A stretch of 36,328 nt of DNA from Candidatus Dormiibacterota bacterium. GTDB taxonomy: Bacteria > Chloroflexota > Dormibacteria > Dormibacterales > Dormibacteraceae. The position numbers and the translations under genes are program-made. The stretch spans positions 1-36,328 of the forward strand of contig CATPBP010000240.1 in assembly GCA_955652675.1 (NCBI GenBank). The letters are read 5' to 3'. Each line of letters opens with the position of its first letter. Positions within the stretch are counted from its first letter, which is position 1. Shown piece by piece: positions 6,950 to 15,099 of this stretch. The notes below the pieces were generated by a model. That model was given only the letters and a program-made list of their open reading frames with translations, had not been told where the DNA came from and ran no database searches.

Positions 6950-7788
6950 TCGGCTTTTTGGTGCACCCCCGGGTGGACCGGACCCTACCGGCGCTGCAGG
7001 CGGCGCGAGCGGTCCTCAGGGAGGCCGGCGTGGAGACCTGGGAGGCCACTCGAGAAGAGCGCCGGCGAGTGCCGGCGGGGACGCGGCTCCTTGTCACCCT
7101 GGGTGGGGACGGCACGCTTCTGAACGGCGCCCGCCTGGCCGCCCCGCGCGGCATTCCGCTGCTGGGGGTCAACCTGGGGAGGCTCGGCTTTCTCACCGAG
7201 CTGGAGGCGGACGGCCTGGCCGAGGGGCTGCGCAGGTTCCTGGCCGGGGACTTCCGGCTCGACGAGCGGACGCTGCTCGAAGTGAGGATCCACCGTGGCG
7301 GCCGGCACGTGCGCGCCGGCCTCGGCCTGAACGAGGCCGTGATCCAGCGCAAGGGTGCTGCGAGCATCCTGAGGCTTTCCCTGGCTGTCGACGGGCAGCC
7401 GGTCGGAATCCTCGACGCCGACGGGGTGGTGGTCGCGACGGCGACCGGCTCCACCGCCTACGCCCTGGCCGCGGGAGGGCCGATCCTCGAGCCCTCGGTC
7501 GACGATCTGCTGCTGGTGCCCATGAACCCCTTCGCCCTCACCGTGCGGCCGATCGTGTTCCCCGCCAGGCAGGACCTGATCGTCACCCTCACCCTCGGAC
7601 CGGGGCTGATCACGATCGACGGCGCGACTCAGCGCGGCCTCCGCACCGGCGATCGCGTCCATCTGGCGGCCTACAGGCGGCGCCTTGGCATGATCCGCTT
7701 CACGCCTCCAGAGCGCTTCTACGCCCTGCTCCGCCAGAAGCTCGGCTGGGGACACCCACTGGTCCCCACCCCTCACGCGGATGCTTGA
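6946..7788 (+). CDS. nadK: NAD kinase
   Basis: Phosphorylates NAD to NADP using ATP or polyphosphate. 280 aa. Key motifs are TLGGDGTLLN (the GGDGT signature, catalytic D55), GVNLGRLGFLTEL, the NE motif in GLNEAVIQ, and ATATGSTAYALAAGGP (the TGSTAY nucleotide-binding loop). The start is GTG at 6946, overlapping the tlyA stop. The frame is open farther upstream inside tlyA, but the family N-terminus (IGFLVHPR) begins at this GTG. The 3' end overlaps recN by 8 nt. Confidence 0.94.
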   Translation: MIGFLVHPRVDRTLPALQAARAVLREAGVETWEATREERRRVPAGTRLLVTLGGDGTLLNGARLAAPRGIPLLGVNLGRLGFLTELEADGLAEGLRRFLAGDFRLDERTLLEVRIHRGGRHVRAGLGLNEAVIQRKGAASILRLSLAVDGQPVGILDADGVVVATATGSTAYALAAGGPILEPSVDDLLLVPMNPFALTVRPIVFPARQDLIVTLTLGPGLITIDGATQRGLRTGDRVHLAAYRRRLGMIRFTPPERFYALLRQKLGWGHPLVPTPHADA

Positions 7789-9430
7789 GGAGCTCCACGT
7801 CCGCGAGCTCGCCCTGGTGGAGAGGGCCAGGGTCCGCTTCAGCCCCGGCCTCAACCTGCTCACGGGCGAGACCGGCAGCGGAAAGTCGCTGATCGTGGAC
7901 GCCCTTGGCCTGGCCCTCGGTGGACGAGCCAGCTCCGAGCAGGTGCGGCAGGGGGCCGACCGCGCCCTCGTGGAGGCCCGTTTCGAGATCTCCGACGTGC
8001 CGGCGGCGGCGGAGACGATGGCCGAGATGGGGCTGGAGCGCTCCTCGGACCTGGTCCTCACCCGCGAGGTGGCCCGGCGCGGCGCAGCCCGGGTCAACGG
8101 CCGGCCGGCAGCCCCTGCCCAGCTGAGGGACCTGGGGCGATTGCTGGTCGGGGTGCACAGCCAGCATGAGCACCACCTCCTCCTCGATCCCGAGACACAG
8201 ACGCAGCTCCTGGACTCCTTCGCGGGGGCCGCTTCCGCCCGTCAGCAGGTGGCGGACTACTACCTCGACTGGTCCCAGGCAGCGTCCCGCCTGGCCGAGC
8301 TGGAGCGGATCCAGGCCCGCGGGCAGCGCGAGGAGGAGTACCTGCGCTGGCAACTGGAGGAGCTCCGGCAGGCGCAGCTGCGTCCGGGAGAGGACGAAGA
8401 GCTGGCCGCCGAGCGGGGTGTGGCCCGCCACGCCTCCCGCTTGGTGGAGCTGGTGGAGGGAGCCGTGGCCGCCATCCGATCCGAGGACGGTCTGAGCGCC
8501 GCCAGCGGCAGCGTGCAGGCCGCGGCGGAGCTGGATGCCAGGCTGGAGCCTGCGGCGCACCGCCTGCGGGCGGCCGAGGCAGAGGTCTCCGACGCCGCCG
8601 CCGAGCTCCGCCACTACCGCGAAGCAATCGACCTGGACCCCGCCCGGCTGGAGGCGATCGAGTCGCGCCTGGCCGTCCTCGAGCAGGTGAAGCGCAAATA
8701 CGGGGGCAGCCTCCAGGCGGCGATCGACGAGCGGGATCGCCTCGCCTCCCAGCTCGAACAGGCGTCCGACCTGGGTACCGCAATCCAGGCCGCCGCCGCC
8801 GCTCTGGAGCAGGCTAGGACCCTCCTCGAGGCAGGGACGGCCGAGCTGAGCGAGTGCCGCCGGCAGGGCGCCCAGAGACTGGGCCGGGTTGTGAAGAAAG
8901 AGCTGGCCGGGCTGAGCCTGGCCGACGCAGCGTTCGAGGTTCGTCTGCTGCCCCGGACACAGCTGTCGGCAGAGGGCGCCGAGGAGGCTGAGATGGTATT
9001 TTCGGCCAACCCCGGGGAGGCGGCCGCCCCGCTCGTCAAGGTGGCTTCCGGAGGGGAGCTGGCCCGGGTGATGCTGGCGATTCGCACCGCCGGCGCCGAG
9101 GCGGACCGCCTGCCGACGCTGGTCTTCGACGAGGTCGATGCAGGCATCGGCGGCGAGGCCGCCGTTCAGGTCGGCTTCCGTCTCAAGCGCCTGGGAGCCG
9201 TCCGCCAGGTGCTGGTGGTCACGCACCTGGCCCAGGTCGCCTGTTTTGCCGACCACCACCTCGTGGTGGAAAAGGGCTCCGGCGGCCAGGGACGGAACGT
9301 GGTGCAGGTTCGCGAGCTGCAGAGCCAGGACGAGCGAGCCGGGGAGCTGGCGCGGATGATGAGCGGCCGGGTCACCGAGAAAGCGTTGGCGAGGGCTCAT
9401 GAGCTGCTGGACGAGGGACGCCGGCAGTGA
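7781..9430 (+). CDS. recN: DNA repair ATPase RecN
   Basis: SMC-like protein in double-strand break repair. 549 aa with the expected layout: N-terminal ATPase half with Walker A GETGSGKS (residues 29-36), a long central coiled coil rich in Glu, Arg, Ala and Leu (about residues 150-370), and the C-terminal half with the ABC signature VASGGELARVMLAI and Walker B LVFDEVDAGIGG. A late conserved VVTHLAQVA switch follows. The ATG at 7781 overlaps nadK by 8 nt, and the TGA overlaps the next gene in GTGA. Length and motifs are complete. Confidence 0.95.
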   Translation: MLEELHVRELALVERARVRFSPGLNLLTGETGSGKSLIVDALGLALGGRASSEQVRQGADRALVEARFEISDVPAAAETMAEMGLERSSDLVLTREVARRGAARVNGRPAAPAQLRDLGRLLVGVHSQHEHHLLLDPETQTQLLDSFAGAASARQQVADYYLDWSQAASRLAELERIQARGQREEEYLRWQLEELRQAQLRPGEDEELAAERGVARHASRLVELVEGAVAAIRSEDGLSAASGSVQAAAELDARLEPAAHRLRAAEAEVSDAAAELRHYREAIDLDPARLEAIESRLAVLEQVKRKYGGSLQAAIDERDRLASQLEQASDLGTAIQAAAAALEQARTLLEAGTAELSECRRQGAQRLGRVVKKELAGLSLADAAFEVRLLPRTQLSAEGAEEAEMVFSANPGEAAAPLVKVASGGELARVMLAIRTAGAEADRLPTLVFDEVDAGIGGEAAVQVGFRLKRLGAVRQVLVVTHLAQVACFADHHLVVEKGSGGQGRNVVQVRELQSQDERAGELARMMSGRVTEKALARAHELLDEGRRQ

Positions 9431-10317
9431 GGCACGCGGTCCTGGGCGCCGGGGGGGTGGGCGGCCTGATCGCCGCCGCTCTGGCCCAGGATGGGCAGGA
9501 CGTCATTCTCGTCCTCCGCGCGGACACGCTGGAGGTCTACCCCGGCGGCATCCACCTGGAGAGCGAGGTGGTGGGTGACGTCGATGTGGACGTGCCCGCC
9601 GTGGGACGCCTCGATCGCGAGGTGGAGGTGCTCTGGGTCGCCGTGAAGGCGACACAGCTCGAAGATGCGCTTCGCGCGGCCTCGCCTGCGGTCGCCGGCA
9701 ACGCGCTGGTGATACCCCTGCTGAACGGTGTCGACCACGTGTCCCGTCTTCGCGAGGTGTTCGGTGAGCTCGTGGTGCCGGGTGCCATCAGGGTCGAGTC
9801 GGAGCGCGTCGGCCCTGCCCATATCGTGCAGACCAGCCCCTTTGCGGCGGTCGACCTGGCTCCGCCGCCGGCGCTGCGCCGCCGGGCAGAGGCGGTCGCC
9901 GGGGAGCTTCAGTCGGCTGGTCTGTCCTGCAACGTCAGCGACAGCGAGGCGGAGGTGCTCTGGGGCAAGCTGGCGGTCCTGGCGCCGTTCGCGCTGGCCA
10001 CCAGCAGCGTGCAGCTCCCCGCGGCCGGAGTTCGAGGCGACCCGGTAACTTCCCGACTGATGCTCGCCTCCATGAGAGAGGTGTGCGCAGTGGCTGCCAC
10101 ACAGGGGGAGCAGCTGGACCCGACGATCTACGAGAAGGCCCTGCTCAACATGCCCGGCGGGATGAGGAGCTCGATGCAGAAGGATCTGGCGGCCGGCCGA
10201 GCCCTGGAGCTGGAGGCGATCAGCGGCCCGATCCTGCGTCTCGGCCGCGAGCACGGCATCCCGACCCCCGCAACCGAGCAGCTGGTTAGACGAGTTGGCG
10301 CGGCGCAGGCTTTTTAG
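9427..10317 (+). CDS. Ketopantoate reductase family protein (PanE/ApbA)
   Basis: A 296-aa NADPH-dependent 2-dehydropantoate 2-reductase family member. The Rossmann motif GAGGVGGLIAAALA is at the N-terminus, KATQL follows strand 5, PLLNGVDH marks the substrate region, and the C-terminal helical domain has the catalytic Lys in LWGKLAVLAPF and HGIPTPATEQLV at the end. The classical role is NADPH-dependent pantoate formation for coenzyme A, but this family contains many paralogues, and no other pantothenate gene is in the window, so the substrate is uncertain. The GTG at 9427 overlaps the recN stop. Confidence 0.85.
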   Translation: MRHAVLGAGGVGGLIAAALAQDGQDVILVLRADTLEVYPGGIHLESEVVGDVDVDVPAVGRLDREVEVLWVAVKATQLEDALRAASPAVAGNALVIPLLNGVDHVSRLREVFGELVVPGAIRVESERVGPAHIVQTSPFAAVDLAPPPALRRRAEAVAGELQSAGLSCNVSDSEAEVLWGKLAVLAPFALATSSVQLPAAGVRGDPVTSRLMLASMREVCAVAATQGEQLDPTIYEKALLNMPGGMRSSMQKDLAAGRALELEAISGPILRLGREHGIPTPATEQLVRRVGAAQAF

Positions 10318-10984
10318 CGGTCCGGCCGATCGGCGAATAAAGGCCGCGCTCTGCATCGTCGCCCATCCCGACGACATCGACTTCTTCTGCGCGGGCACGG
10401 TGATCTTGATGGCCAGCCGCGGTGTGAGCGTGGACTTCGTGCTCGCGACCTCGGGAGACAAGGGCACCCGGGAGGCGGTGATCAGCGGCGCAGAGCTGGC
10501 GGCCAGGCGGGAGCGCGAGCAGCTGGCCTCCGCCCGGTTGCTCGGCGCCGCCCGCGTCGAGTTCCTCGGCAGGGGCGACGCCGAGCTGGTCGAAAGCCTG
10601 GAGCTGAGAGGCGAGCTGGTGCGTGAGATCCGCCGCAGCCGGCCTGACGTGATCCTCACCTTCGACCCCACGCCCGGTTACCGCCAGCACCCGGATCACC
10701 GGGTGGTGGGACGGGTCGCCCTCGACGCCGCCTGGCCCTGCGCCAGGGACCCGCTCAGCTTCCCCGAGGCCGGGCCGCCGCACGAGGCGGCCGAAGCCTG
10801 GCTCTTCGGCTCGCCTCCGACGGCGCCTCCCCCTGACCTGACGGTGGACGTGCGCGACGCGCTGGAGCTCAAGATCGCGGCCCGGCTGGAGCACGGCAGC
10901 CAGACCTACAGCCCCGCCCGGTTGCAGGCGCGCTGGCGCCGGATGGCGGCGGAGGAGCGGTTCGTGCAGGTGGACCTGCGATAG
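10295..10984 (+). CDS. PIG-L/LmbE family N-deacetylase
   Basis: 229 aa. A zinc-dependent deacetylase of the LmbE/PIG-L family, which removes acetyl groups from N-acetylglucosaminyl substrates (bacillithiol and mycothiol precursors, lincosamides, other glycoconjugates). The zinc and catalytic motif is AHPDDIDFFCAGT (H24, D26, D27), with the second histidine motif in HPDHRVVG. The substrate cannot be read from sequence. The start is uncertain: the TTG at 10295 overlaps the previous gene by 23 nt and has only a weak ribosome binding site, but no ATG, GTG or TTG occurs between it and the HPDD motif. It is the last gene of the long run beginning at 4777, and a strong inverted repeat follows 12 nt after the stop. 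Confidence 0.85.
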   Translation: MARRRLFSGPADRRIKAALCIVAHPDDIDFFCAGTVILMASRGVSVDFVLATSGDKGTREAVISGAELAARREREQLASARLLGAARVEFLGRGDAELVESLELRGELVREIRRSRPDVILTFDPTPGYRQHPDHRVVGRVALDAAWPCARDPLSFPEAGPPHEAAEAWLFGSPPTAPPPDLTVDVRDALELKIAARLEHGSQTYSPARLQARWRRMAAEERFVQVDLR

Positions 10985-10995
10985 TCGAGCCGGAA

Positions 10996-11031
10996 GCGGC
11001 CGCCGGTCGGGAAAGGAACCCCGGCGGCCGC
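10996..11031. terminator. Perfect 11-bp GC-rich inverted repeat between the PIG-L gene and scpA
   Basis: Arms 10996-11006 and 11021-11031 are exact reverse complements, separated by a 14-nt loop. It begins 12 nt after the PIG-L gene stop and ends 3 nt before the scpA -10 box. There is no T-tract, so it is either a terminator lacking a U-tail or an operator; both readings are open. Confidence 0.5.
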
Positions 11032-11034
11032 GGC

Positions 11035-11040
11035 TATGAT
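11035..11040 (+). promoter_or_regulatory. -10 hexamer TATGAT for scpA
   Basis: TATGAT ends 9 nt before the ATG at 11050. There is no Shine-Dalgarno sequence between them and no -35 upstream, where the GC-rich inverted repeat sits. This favours leaderless initiation at 11050 rather than the in-frame GTG at 11044. Confidence 0.55.
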
Positions 11041-11049
11041 TGCGTGCCG

Positions 11050-11772
11050 ATGGACCAAACCGGGGCCCGCGCGCGGCTGGAGGTCGCCACCCCGGTCTTC
11101 GAGGGACCGCTCGAGCTCTTGCTGGCCCTGGCGGAGAGAGAGGAGGTCGATCTCTTCCAGGTTTCCCTGGGCACGCTGACGGACGCCTACCTGGCCGAGC
11201 TGGCCACCATGGAACGGGGGGATCCGTCCGAGATGGCGGAGTTTCTCTGGCTGGCCGCCCGCCTGCTGCTGCTCAAGTCCATCCGCCTGCTGCCGGGCGA
11301 GGAGCCGGCGCCCGAGGAGGCGGACATTCTGGGCTGGGAGGAGGACGTCAGGCGCCGCCTGCAGGAGTACCGCGCCTACCGGGAGGTGGCCGAGGGCCTG
11401 ATGGCGCGGGCCGCCGAGGACGCCACCAGCTTCCCGCCACCCGCGCGGGAGGTGGGCGTGGAAGGCCAGGAAGAGCCGCTCCGGGTGGACGCCCTGGTGG
11501 TCGCCTTCCAGAGCCTCCTCGCCCGCGTGCCGCCCCGCCCGCTGGTCTTCATCGGGCGGTCCTGGACGGTTGAAGGCAAGCTGGATTCGCTGGAGCAGAA
11601 GCTCCGGAGCGGCCCCTTCGACCTGATCGCCGTGATCCTGGAGTGCGAGGACCGGCTTGAGGCCGTGATCACCTTTGTGGCGATCCTCGAGCTGCTGCGA
11701 AGGAACGCCGTCAGGGTCCGGCAGCGAGGCAGTTTCGAACAGATCTGGGTGGAGCCTCGCGCCGCCTCGTGA
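11050..11772 (+). CDS. scpA: Segregation and condensation protein A (kleisin)
   Basis: Kleisin subunit that bridges SMC heads in the Smc-ScpAB condensin. 240 aa. The N-terminal family motif FEGPLELLLALAEREEVDLFQ is clear in two parts, followed by YLAELATM and EFLWLAARLLLLKSIRLLP. The C-terminal winged-helix domain ends in VAILELLRRNAVRVRQRGSFEQIWV. I choose ATG 11050, 9 nt after TATGAT; GTG 11044 is an alternative two codons earlier. The 3' end overlaps scpB in GTGA. SMC itself is not in the window. Confidence 0.94.
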   Translation: MDQTGARARLEVATPVFEGPLELLLALAEREEVDLFQVSLGTLTDAYLAELATMERGDPSEMAEFLWLAARLLLLKSIRLLPGEEPAPEEADILGWEEDVRRRLQEYRAYREVAEGLMARAAEDATSFPPPAREVGVEGQEEPLRVDALVVAFQSLLARVPPRPLVFIGRSWTVEGKLDSLEQKLRSGPFDLIAVILECEDRLEAVITFVAILELLRRNAVRVRQRGSFEQIWVEPRAAS

Positions 11773-12299
11773 ACCAGCTCTCCGCCGCCATCGAAGCCAT
11801 CCTCTTCACCTCCAACCGGCCGCTGCGTCTGCGTGAGCTCCAGCACGCGACAGACAGCGATCGAGCGGTCGTCGAGGGCGCGCTGGAAGAGCTGCGAGAG
11901 TCGCTGAGCCAGCGAGGCCTGATGCTCCAGCGGCAGCAGGATCTGGTGGGTCTGGTCACCAGGCCAGAGCTCTCGGCCTACGTTCGGCGGGCTCTTCGAC
12001 CCGAACTGACCGGGCGCCTCTCTCCGGCGGCCTACGAGACCCTGGCCATAGTCGCCTTCCAGCAGCCCGTGACCAAATCACGCATCGAGGAGATAAGGGG
12101 CGTCAACTGCGACAGCGTGCTGGCCAACCTGGAGCTCCGGGACCTGATCATCGAGGTCGGCCGGGCTCCGGGTCCCGGGCAGGCCAAGCTCTACGGGACC
12201 ACCATGCGGTTCCTCCAGGTGCTGGGGCTGGAGTCACTCCAACAGCTGCCGGTTCCCACTGGAAAGAGCGAGGAAGAGGCATCTCCAGCGCCGTCGTAG
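11769..12299 (+). CDS. scpB: Segregation and condensation protein B
   Basis: ScpB dimer, which binds the kleisin ScpA in the condensin complex. 176 aa with two winged-helix domains: the first begins LSAAIEAILFTSNRPLRL, the second contains LSPAAYETLAIVAFQQPVTK, then EEIRGVNCDSVLANL and LYGTTMRFLQVLGL, all typical of the family. The GTG at 11769 overlaps the scpA stop. The order scpA-scpB-rluB-cmk is conserved across Gram-positive lineages. Confidence 0.95.
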   Translation: MNQLSAAIEAILFTSNRPLRLRELQHATDSDRAVVEGALEELRESLSQRGLMLQRQQDLVGLVTRPELSAYVRRALRPELTGRLSPAAYETLAIVAFQQPVTKSRIEEIRGVNCDSVLANLELRDLIIEVGRAPGPGQAKLYGTTMRFLQVLGLESLQQLPVPTGKSEEEASPAPS

Positions 12300-12309
12300 A
12301 GGTGCGGTC

Positions 12310-13047
12310 ATGGCCCCTGAGCGGCTGAACCGCTACCTCGCCCGTTCGGGTGTGGCGTCCCGGCGAGCCGCCGATTCGCTGATCGCCTCCGGCGCTGTGC
12401 GCGTGAACGGGCGTCCGCCTCCCCCGACGGGCATGCTGGTGGAGGCGGGGAAGGATCAGGTGACGGTGGACGGCAGGCGGGTGGAGCCCGCCGCAGGTCA
12501 CCGGTACCTGGCGCTGAACAAGCCGGTCGGAGTGCTGGTCACGGCCCGAGATCCCGAGGGCAGGCCGACGGTCTTCGATCTTCTGGCCGGCGAGGAGGGG
12601 TCGCGGCGGCTCTTCGCCGTCGGGAGGCTGGATGGGGGCAGCTCGGGGCTCCTGCTCGTCACCGACGACGGGGAGCTGGCGAACCGGCTGGCCCACCCCC
12701 GCCACAAGGTGACCAAGGAGTATGTGGCCGTGGTGACCGGTTCGCCGTCCGAGGGAGACCTCCGGATCCTTCGCGAGGGAGTGGAGCTGGACGGCCGGCG
12801 CACGCAGCCCGCCACGGTCGAGCTCGAGGGAAGCGCGGGCGGCCGCTCCCAGCTGAGGCTGGTGATCGCCGAAGGACGCTACCGCCAGGTGAGAAGGATG
12901 CTGGAAGCCGTCGGCCACCCTGTTAAGGAGCTGACCCGCGTCGCCTACGGGCCCGTCCGCCTGGGGCGCCTTCGGGGCGGCAGCTGGCGGCGGCTGCGCC
13001 CGGCGGAGGTGGAGGCGCTGCGCGAGGCGGCGGGGGTCGAGGGTTGA
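12310..13047 (+). CDS. rRNA pseudouridine synthase, RsuA/RluB family
   Basis: 245 aa. An N-terminal S4 domain (ERLNRYLARSGVASRRAAD) is followed by the RsuA-family catalytic domain with the aspartate motif GRLDGGSSGLLLVTDDG and the later HKVTKEYVAVV and EGRYRQVRRMLEAVGHPV segments. By position after scpB and before cmk it is probably the RluB-type enzyme that modifies 23S rRNA helix 89, but the exact target uridine is inferred. ATG at 12310 with GAGG at 12299-12302, 7 nt upstream. Confidence 0.92.
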   Translation: MAPERLNRYLARSGVASRRAADSLIASGAVRVNGRPPPPTGMLVEAGKDQVTVDGRRVEPAAGHRYLALNKPVGVLVTARDPEGRPTVFDLLAGEEGSRRLFAVGRLDGGSSGLLLVTDDGELANRLAHPRHKVTKEYVAVVTGSPSEGDLRILREGVELDGRRTQPATVELEGSAGGRSQLRLVIAEGRYRQVRRMLEAVGHPVKELTRVAYGPVRLGRLRGGSWRRLRPAEVEALREAAGVEG

Positions 13048-13688
13048 TCGTCGCAATCGACGGACCGGCGGGCTCAGGCAAGTCCGCTGTGGGGCGCCGG
13101 GTGGCGGAGGCCCTCGGGCTGCCCTTCGTGGACAGCGGGCTGATGTATCGCGCCATCGCCCTTCTGGCCCTGGAGCGAGGCCTGGAGCCGACCGACGGCG
13201 CCGCTCTGTCCCGGCTTGCCCATCAGGTGCGGCTCAAGGTCGACGGGCGCAAGGTGTGGATCGACGGCGATGACTACACCGACCGCGTCTACAGTCCGGA
13301 GCTGAGCGAGGCCGCCTCGCTGGTCGGCAAGGTCGCCGGGGTGAGACTGGCCCTGGTGGCCCAGCAGCGCGCCCTGGGCCGCCCGGGCGTGGTCATGGCG
13401 GGCCGGGACATCGGGACCGTGGTCTTTCCCGACACGCTCCACAAGTTCTTCCTGACCGCCAGCGTCGAAGAGCGGGCCCGCCGCCGGGCGGCGCAGATCG
13501 ATGCGCGGGGCGAGCAGGCCGACCCCGCCCAGCTGAGACGCGAGGTGGAGGAGCGCGACCGGCGCGACTCCCAGCGTTCGGTGGCGCCCATGCGCGCGGC
13601 CGATGACGCCACGGTCATCGACACCAACCAGCTGGACCTGGAGGCCACGGTGGCGGAGGTCCTTCGCCACATCCGCGAGCAGAGCTGA
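13044..13688 (+). CDS. cmk: Cytidylate kinase
   Basis: Phosphorylates CMP and dCMP to the diphosphates. The 214 aa fit the bacterial form with the CMP-binding insert. The Walker A loop is GPAGSGKS (7-14), followed by LPFVDSGLMYRAIALLAL, GRDIGTVVFPD, and the lid-like arginine-rich stretch EERARRRAAQ and ERDRRDSQRSVAPM. The TTG at 13044 overlaps the preceding stop in TTGA. The start is well fixed because the P-loop begins at residue 7. Confidence 0.95.
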   Translation: MIVAIDGPAGSGKSAVGRRVAEALGLPFVDSGLMYRAIALLALERGLEPTDGAALSRLAHQVRLKVDGRKVWIDGDDYTDRVYSPELSEAASLVGKVAGVRLALVAQQRALGRPGVVMAGRDIGTVVFPDTLHKFFLTASVEERARRRAAQIDARGEQADPAQLRREVEERDRRDSQRSVAPMRAADDATVIDTNQLDLEATVAEVLRHIREQS

Positions 13689-13692
13689 CCGG

Positions 13693-14379
13693 GTGTACGC
13701 CGTGCTGCGGGCCCTCATGCGGCTGGTGGTCCGGGTCTACCTCGACGGGCTCTTCTCCATGGAGGGCGTGGAGCGGGTGGCCCGCGAAGGGGGCCTGCTG
13801 GTCTGCTCCAACCACGCCTCCACTGTCGACCCACCGCTGCTCCCCGCTGTGCTGCCCCGCTCGGATACCTGGAGCATGGCGAAGTCCGAGTATTTCGCCC
13901 GCCCTGGGTTGTCCCGCTGGCTGTTCACGCACTACCACGCCTTCCCGGTCGTCCGCCACTCTGCGGACCGGCAGGCGCTGAGGCGCGCCCAGGAGATCCT
14001 GAGCGGCGGCCGGGCGCTGATCCTCTATCCGGAGGGCACGAGGGTCGAGTCGGGCGGCCTTCGCCGGGCCGAGCCGGGAGCCGGCTTTCTGGCCAGAACG
14101 GCATCGGTGCCGGTGCAGCCGGTGGGCCTGGTCGGCACCAGGGAGTGCTTTCCCAAGGGAGCCAGGTGGCCCCGGCGAGTTCCGGTCAGGGTGCGCTTCG
14201 GAGTCCCCTTCCGCATCCGCAAGCGACGGCTGGATGGCCGGCGCATCGAGAACCAGGAGGCCGCCGACTCCATCATGCTCGCCATCGCAGATCTCCTTCC
14301 CGAGAGCCTGCGCGGCGCCTACGCCGAGGTTGACGCCGAACGCCGCGCGGAGCTGGAAGATCTGAGAGAGCCATGCTGA
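13693..14379 (+). CDS. plsC: 1-acyl-sn-glycerol-3-phosphate acyltransferase
   Basis: Transfers an acyl chain to lysophosphatidic acid, giving phosphatidic acid at the membrane. 228 aa from GTG 13693. The acyltransferase motif NHASTVDPP (H41, D46; H-x4-D) and block III LYPEGTR are intact, with a hydrophobic N-terminal region. The frame is open into cmk, but the family N-terminus begins near this GTG, 4 nt after the cmk stop. GTG 13702 is a near alternative. It is the last gene of the scpA run; a plsC after cmk is a familiar arrangement. The acyl donor (CoA or ACP) cannot be told. Confidence 0.9.
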   Translation: MYAVLRALMRLVVRVYLDGLFSMEGVERVAREGGLLVCSNHASTVDPPLLPAVLPRSDTWSMAKSEYFARPGLSRWLFTHYHAFPVVRHSADRQALRRAQEILSGGRALILYPEGTRVESGGLRRAEPGAGFLARTASVPVQPVGLVGTRECFPKGARWPRRVPVRVRFGVPFRIRKRRLDGRRIENQEAADSIMLAIADLLPESLRGAYAEVDAERRAELEDLREPC

Positions 14380-14392
14380 GCCCGTCCGGGCT
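14379..14392. terminator. Short hairpin between convergent plsC and the response regulator
   Basis: AGCCCG (14379-14384) and CGGGCT (14387-14392) are complementary around a 2-nt centre, in the 27-bp gap between two convergent genes. There is no T-tract on either strand. It may act as a weak bidirectional terminator. Confidence 0.3.
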
Positions 14393-14406
14393 AAGGAGGC
14401 AGGAGC

Positions 14407-15099
14407 TCAGGGCACGAAACGATAGCCGACGCCCCAGACGGTGACTATCTGCTCTCCGACGTGACCCAGCTTGCGGCGCAGGCGGCGGACGTGGGTGTCC
14501 ACGGTGCGATCGAGGCCTTCGTAGTCGTCAGTCCAGAGCCGCTCCAGGAGGAAGTCACGGCTGAAGGCGCGCCCCGGATAGGAGGCGAAGAGCAGGATCA
14601 GCTCGTACTCCTTGGGCGTCAGGGCGAGCGGCTGTCCCTCGAGGCTCACCTCGTGGGAGCCTGGATCGACCCGGAGTGGACCATGGGTGATCGGGGCGGG
14701 CCCGGCGGCGAGGCCTCCCTCGCCCCGCTGGCTGTCCAGCGCCACCCGCCTCAGGGCGGCGCGAGTCCGGGCCAGCAGCTCTCGCATGCTGAAGGGCTTG
14801 GGGACGTAGTCGTCCGCGCCGACCTCCAGCCCCAGCACCCGATCGATCTCGTCGGTGCGGGCCGTGAGCATGATGATCGGCATCAGGTGGTTCTCTCGCA
14901 GACGGCGGCAGACCGCCAGCCCGTCGAGGTCGGGCAGCATCCAGTCCAGGATCACCAGGTCGGGGGCTTCCTTCTCGACCTTGGCGAGCGCGCCGCGACC
15001 GTCGAAGGCCTGCTCGACCTCGTGCCCCGCGGCATGAAGCTGGTCGCGGATCAGGTTGTTGAGGTCCACCTCGTCCTCCACGACCAGCACCAGCGCCAT
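14407..15099 (-). CDS. OmpR/PhoB-family response regulator
   Basis: 230 aa. The receiver domain has the acidic pair in VVEDE, phospho-acceptor D52 in LVILDWMLPDLDG, and K101 in YVPKPFSMREL. The C-terminal winged-helix domain has LTPKEYELILLFASYPGRAFSRD and RTVDTHVRRLRRKLG, typical of PhoB-like DNA binding. Its ATG shares one base with the stop of the upstream kinase gene (TGATG on the minus strand), so the pair is co-translated and almost certainly cognate. The signal and regulon are unknown. Confidence 0.94.
   Translation of the reverse strand: MALVLVVEDEVDLNNLIRDQLHAAGHEVEQAFDGRGALAKVEKEAPDLVILDWMLPDLDGLAVCRRLRENHLMPIIMLTARTDEIDRVLGLEVGADDYVPKPFSMRELLARTRAALRRVALDSQRGEGGLAAGPAPITHGPLRVDPGSHEVSLEGQPLALTPKEYELILLFASYPGRAFSRDFLLERLWTDDYEGLDRTVDTHVRRLRRKLGHVGEQIVTVWGVGYRFVP

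Noticed and set aside
11040-11573. 177-codon Gly/Arg/Ala-rich plus-strand frame within scpA
   Set aside because: It overlaps scpA in another frame, has the low-complexity composition expected of a GC-rich shadow, and shows no motif.
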